Source: JAXGQD01 sp964574395 (GTDB lineage: Bacteria; Bacillota; Clostridia; Saccharofermentanales; Fastidiosipilaceae). Taken from it: DNA of 6,636 nt. Below the pieces are notes generated by a model that was not told where the DNA came from, ran no database searches, and saw nothing but the letters and a program-made list of their open reading frames with translations. The stretch is from NCBI GenBank assembly GCA_964574395.1, contig CAZNNL010000076.1:1-6636 (forward strand). Direction: 5' to 3'. How positions within the stretch are numbered: position 1 is the stretch's first letter; the number at the start of each line of letters is the position of its first letter. Both the position numbers and the translations under genes were made by a program. Shown piece after piece: positions 5,684-6,636 of the stretch.

Positions 5684-6636
5684 GTGAAGCGTTACGGAAA
5701 ATTAATAGACTTAACATTGCTGATTCTTGCGGGCTTTCTGTTAAACCTTTTTCAGCATTCAGTCCTCAATACTGTACTATCGACACTTTTTGCTATATCC
5801 ATTGCTTCGCTGGGCTTATTTGAAAACTACCCCAAACTCCAAGCAGCGGTTTGCGCTCTACTTGCCGTCATTGCGCTTATATGGTCACCCGTGCTCTCGT
5901 TTACAAGTATCGTGGTGTATTTTGCAATACAACATACATGGAGGACCTGGCTTCTATTAGCGCTTGTTCCTAGTCTTGTGATGGTATTGCAAGCGAGTAC
6001 ACCACTCGTGACGAGTTTGCTTTTCCTGCAGCTTGGCTTAGCTGCGTGGCTGTCTTTTCATACAGATGGTTACTTGAAAATGAGTCGTGCTTTGCTAGAA
6101 GCCAAAGACAAGCATCGCGAGTTACAACTCCACTATCAGTCGGATCGGGAACAGTGGGAAATACTACGCTTAAGTGAGGCTAAAACAGCCACACTTGAAG
6201 AACGCGCGCGTATTGCTAGGGAAATGCATGACTCCGTGGGACACGTTCTCACGCGAGCGATACTCCAAACCGCGGCTCTAAATAAGTTAAATAAGGATAG
6301 CTCATTAGTTGAACCACTGACTGCCCTGGAGGAAACACTAGGTAGCGGCATGACACAAACAAGGGCTAGTTTACATCAGCTGCGTGATGATGCGCAGGAT
6401 TTGTATAGGGAGATGGAATTGCTTTGCCAGTCTTATCCTGATACACATTTTAAAGTGAATCTAAATTACGAACTAACGCATATGCCCCCCTTGGCCTATC
6501 AACAAGCTTTTATCGCCAATACAAAAGAAGCACTCACCAATGTCCAGAAGCACTCGAATGCAACTAAGGTCTTAGTCAGATTGCGAGAATATTCTGCCTT
6601 CTATCAATTGGTTGTGCAAGATAATGGCGTGGCTAG
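5684..6636 (+). CDS. Membrane sensor histidine kinase, HisKA_3 (NarL/DesK/LiaS-like) class, 3' end cut by window edge
   Basis: The frame is open from GTG 5684 to the window end, giving 317 residues with the C-terminus missing. The first 125 residues are hydrophobic, with roughly four to five helices, short connecting loops and no large extracellular domain, so it probably senses within or at the membrane. A charged, likely coiled-coil stretch (about 130-180) leads to the dimerization box EERARIAREMHDSVGH, with phospho-acceptor His182. The ATPase domain begins with the N-box NTKEALTNVQKHSNAT (Glu282, Asn286, Lys289, His290) and the G1 box DNG (313-315), where the window stops. Kinases of this class pair with LuxR/NarL-type response regulators, expected just downstream. 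The divergent exporter operon suggests it controls that operon, as LnrJK controls LnrLMN in Bacillus subtilis. One oddity is that the G1 box reads DNGVA rather than DNGxG. Confidence 0.92.
   Translation, partial: MKRYGKLIDLTLLILAGFLLNLFQHSVLNTVLSTLFAISIASLGLFENYPKLQAAVCALLAVIALIWSPVLSFTSIVVYFAIQHTWRTWLLLALVPSLVMVLQASTPLVTSLLFLQLGLAAWLSFHTDGYLKMSRALLEAKDKHRELQLHYQSDREQWEILRLSEAKTATLEERARIAREMHDSVGHVLTRAILQTAALNKLNKDSSLVEPLTALEETLGSGMTQTRASLHQLRDDAQDLYREMELLCQSYPDTHFKVNLNYELTHMPPLAYQQAFIANTKEALTNVQKHSNATKVLVRLREYSAFYQLVVQDNGVA

Noticed and set aside
5608..5823. 71-codon plus-strand open frame in the divergent region and kinase start
   Set aside because: It overlaps the kinase in another frame; the kinase frame has the motifs and the AAAGGG-GTG start.
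6136..6351. 71-codon minus-strand open frame opposite the kinase
   Set aside because: It is a shadow of the region encoding the coiled coil and His182 box.

Overview
The window looks like a chromosomal segment of a Gram-positive, low-to-moderate GC bacterium (Bacillota, clostridia- or bacilli-like). The basis is strong AGGAGG-type ribosome binding sites, a PIN-PhoH protein of the YlaK/PhoH2 kind, an ECF folate S component behind a tetrahydrofolate (THF) riboswitch, and an ABC-2 exporter paired with a NarL-type histidine kinase. The exact taxon cannot be fixed from the sequence, and base composition was judged by eye only.

Layout. (1) 1-1371, minus strand: a PhoH2-type PIN-nuclease/ATPase gene, cut by the window edge just before its stop. 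(2) 1372-1685: an intergenic region holding the start signals of phoH2 on the minus strand and, on the plus strand, a sigma-A-like promoter, a class-I THF riboswitch and a set of competing hairpins that can cover the folT ribosome binding site. (3) 1686-2258, plus strand: folT, the substrate-binding membrane subunit of an ECF folate importer. Its last codons overlap tail-to-tail with the next operon. (4) 5541-2249, minus strand: a tight three-gene operon, ATPase then permease then permease, with a 1-bp gap and a 14-bp overlap. Its size, order and kinase partner resemble LnrLMN (YfiLMN) of Bacillus subtilis. (5) 5542-5683: a divergent regulatory region with two GACA/TGTC inverted repeats whose centres are 21 bp apart. 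(6) 5684 to the window end, plus strand: a membrane histidine kinase of the HisKA_3 (NarL/DesK/LiaS-like) class, cut off in its ATPase domain. A LuxR/NarL-type response regulator would be expected just beyond the window.

How the parts work together. The exporter and the divergent kinase look like one envelope-stress or antimicrobial-resistance module. The kinase senses a membrane-active compound, its (unseen) regulator binds the repeats, and the regulator drives the exporter. folT is a separate unit: folate import should be shut off when reduced folate binds the riboswitch. PhoH2 is an unrelated RNA-metabolism gene.

I see no sign of a wholly new system, mobile element, CRISPR array or RNA gene other than the riboswitch. 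The two most rewarding places are the folT leader, where mutually exclusive hairpins can be drawn, and the paired operator-like repeats between the exporter and the kinase.
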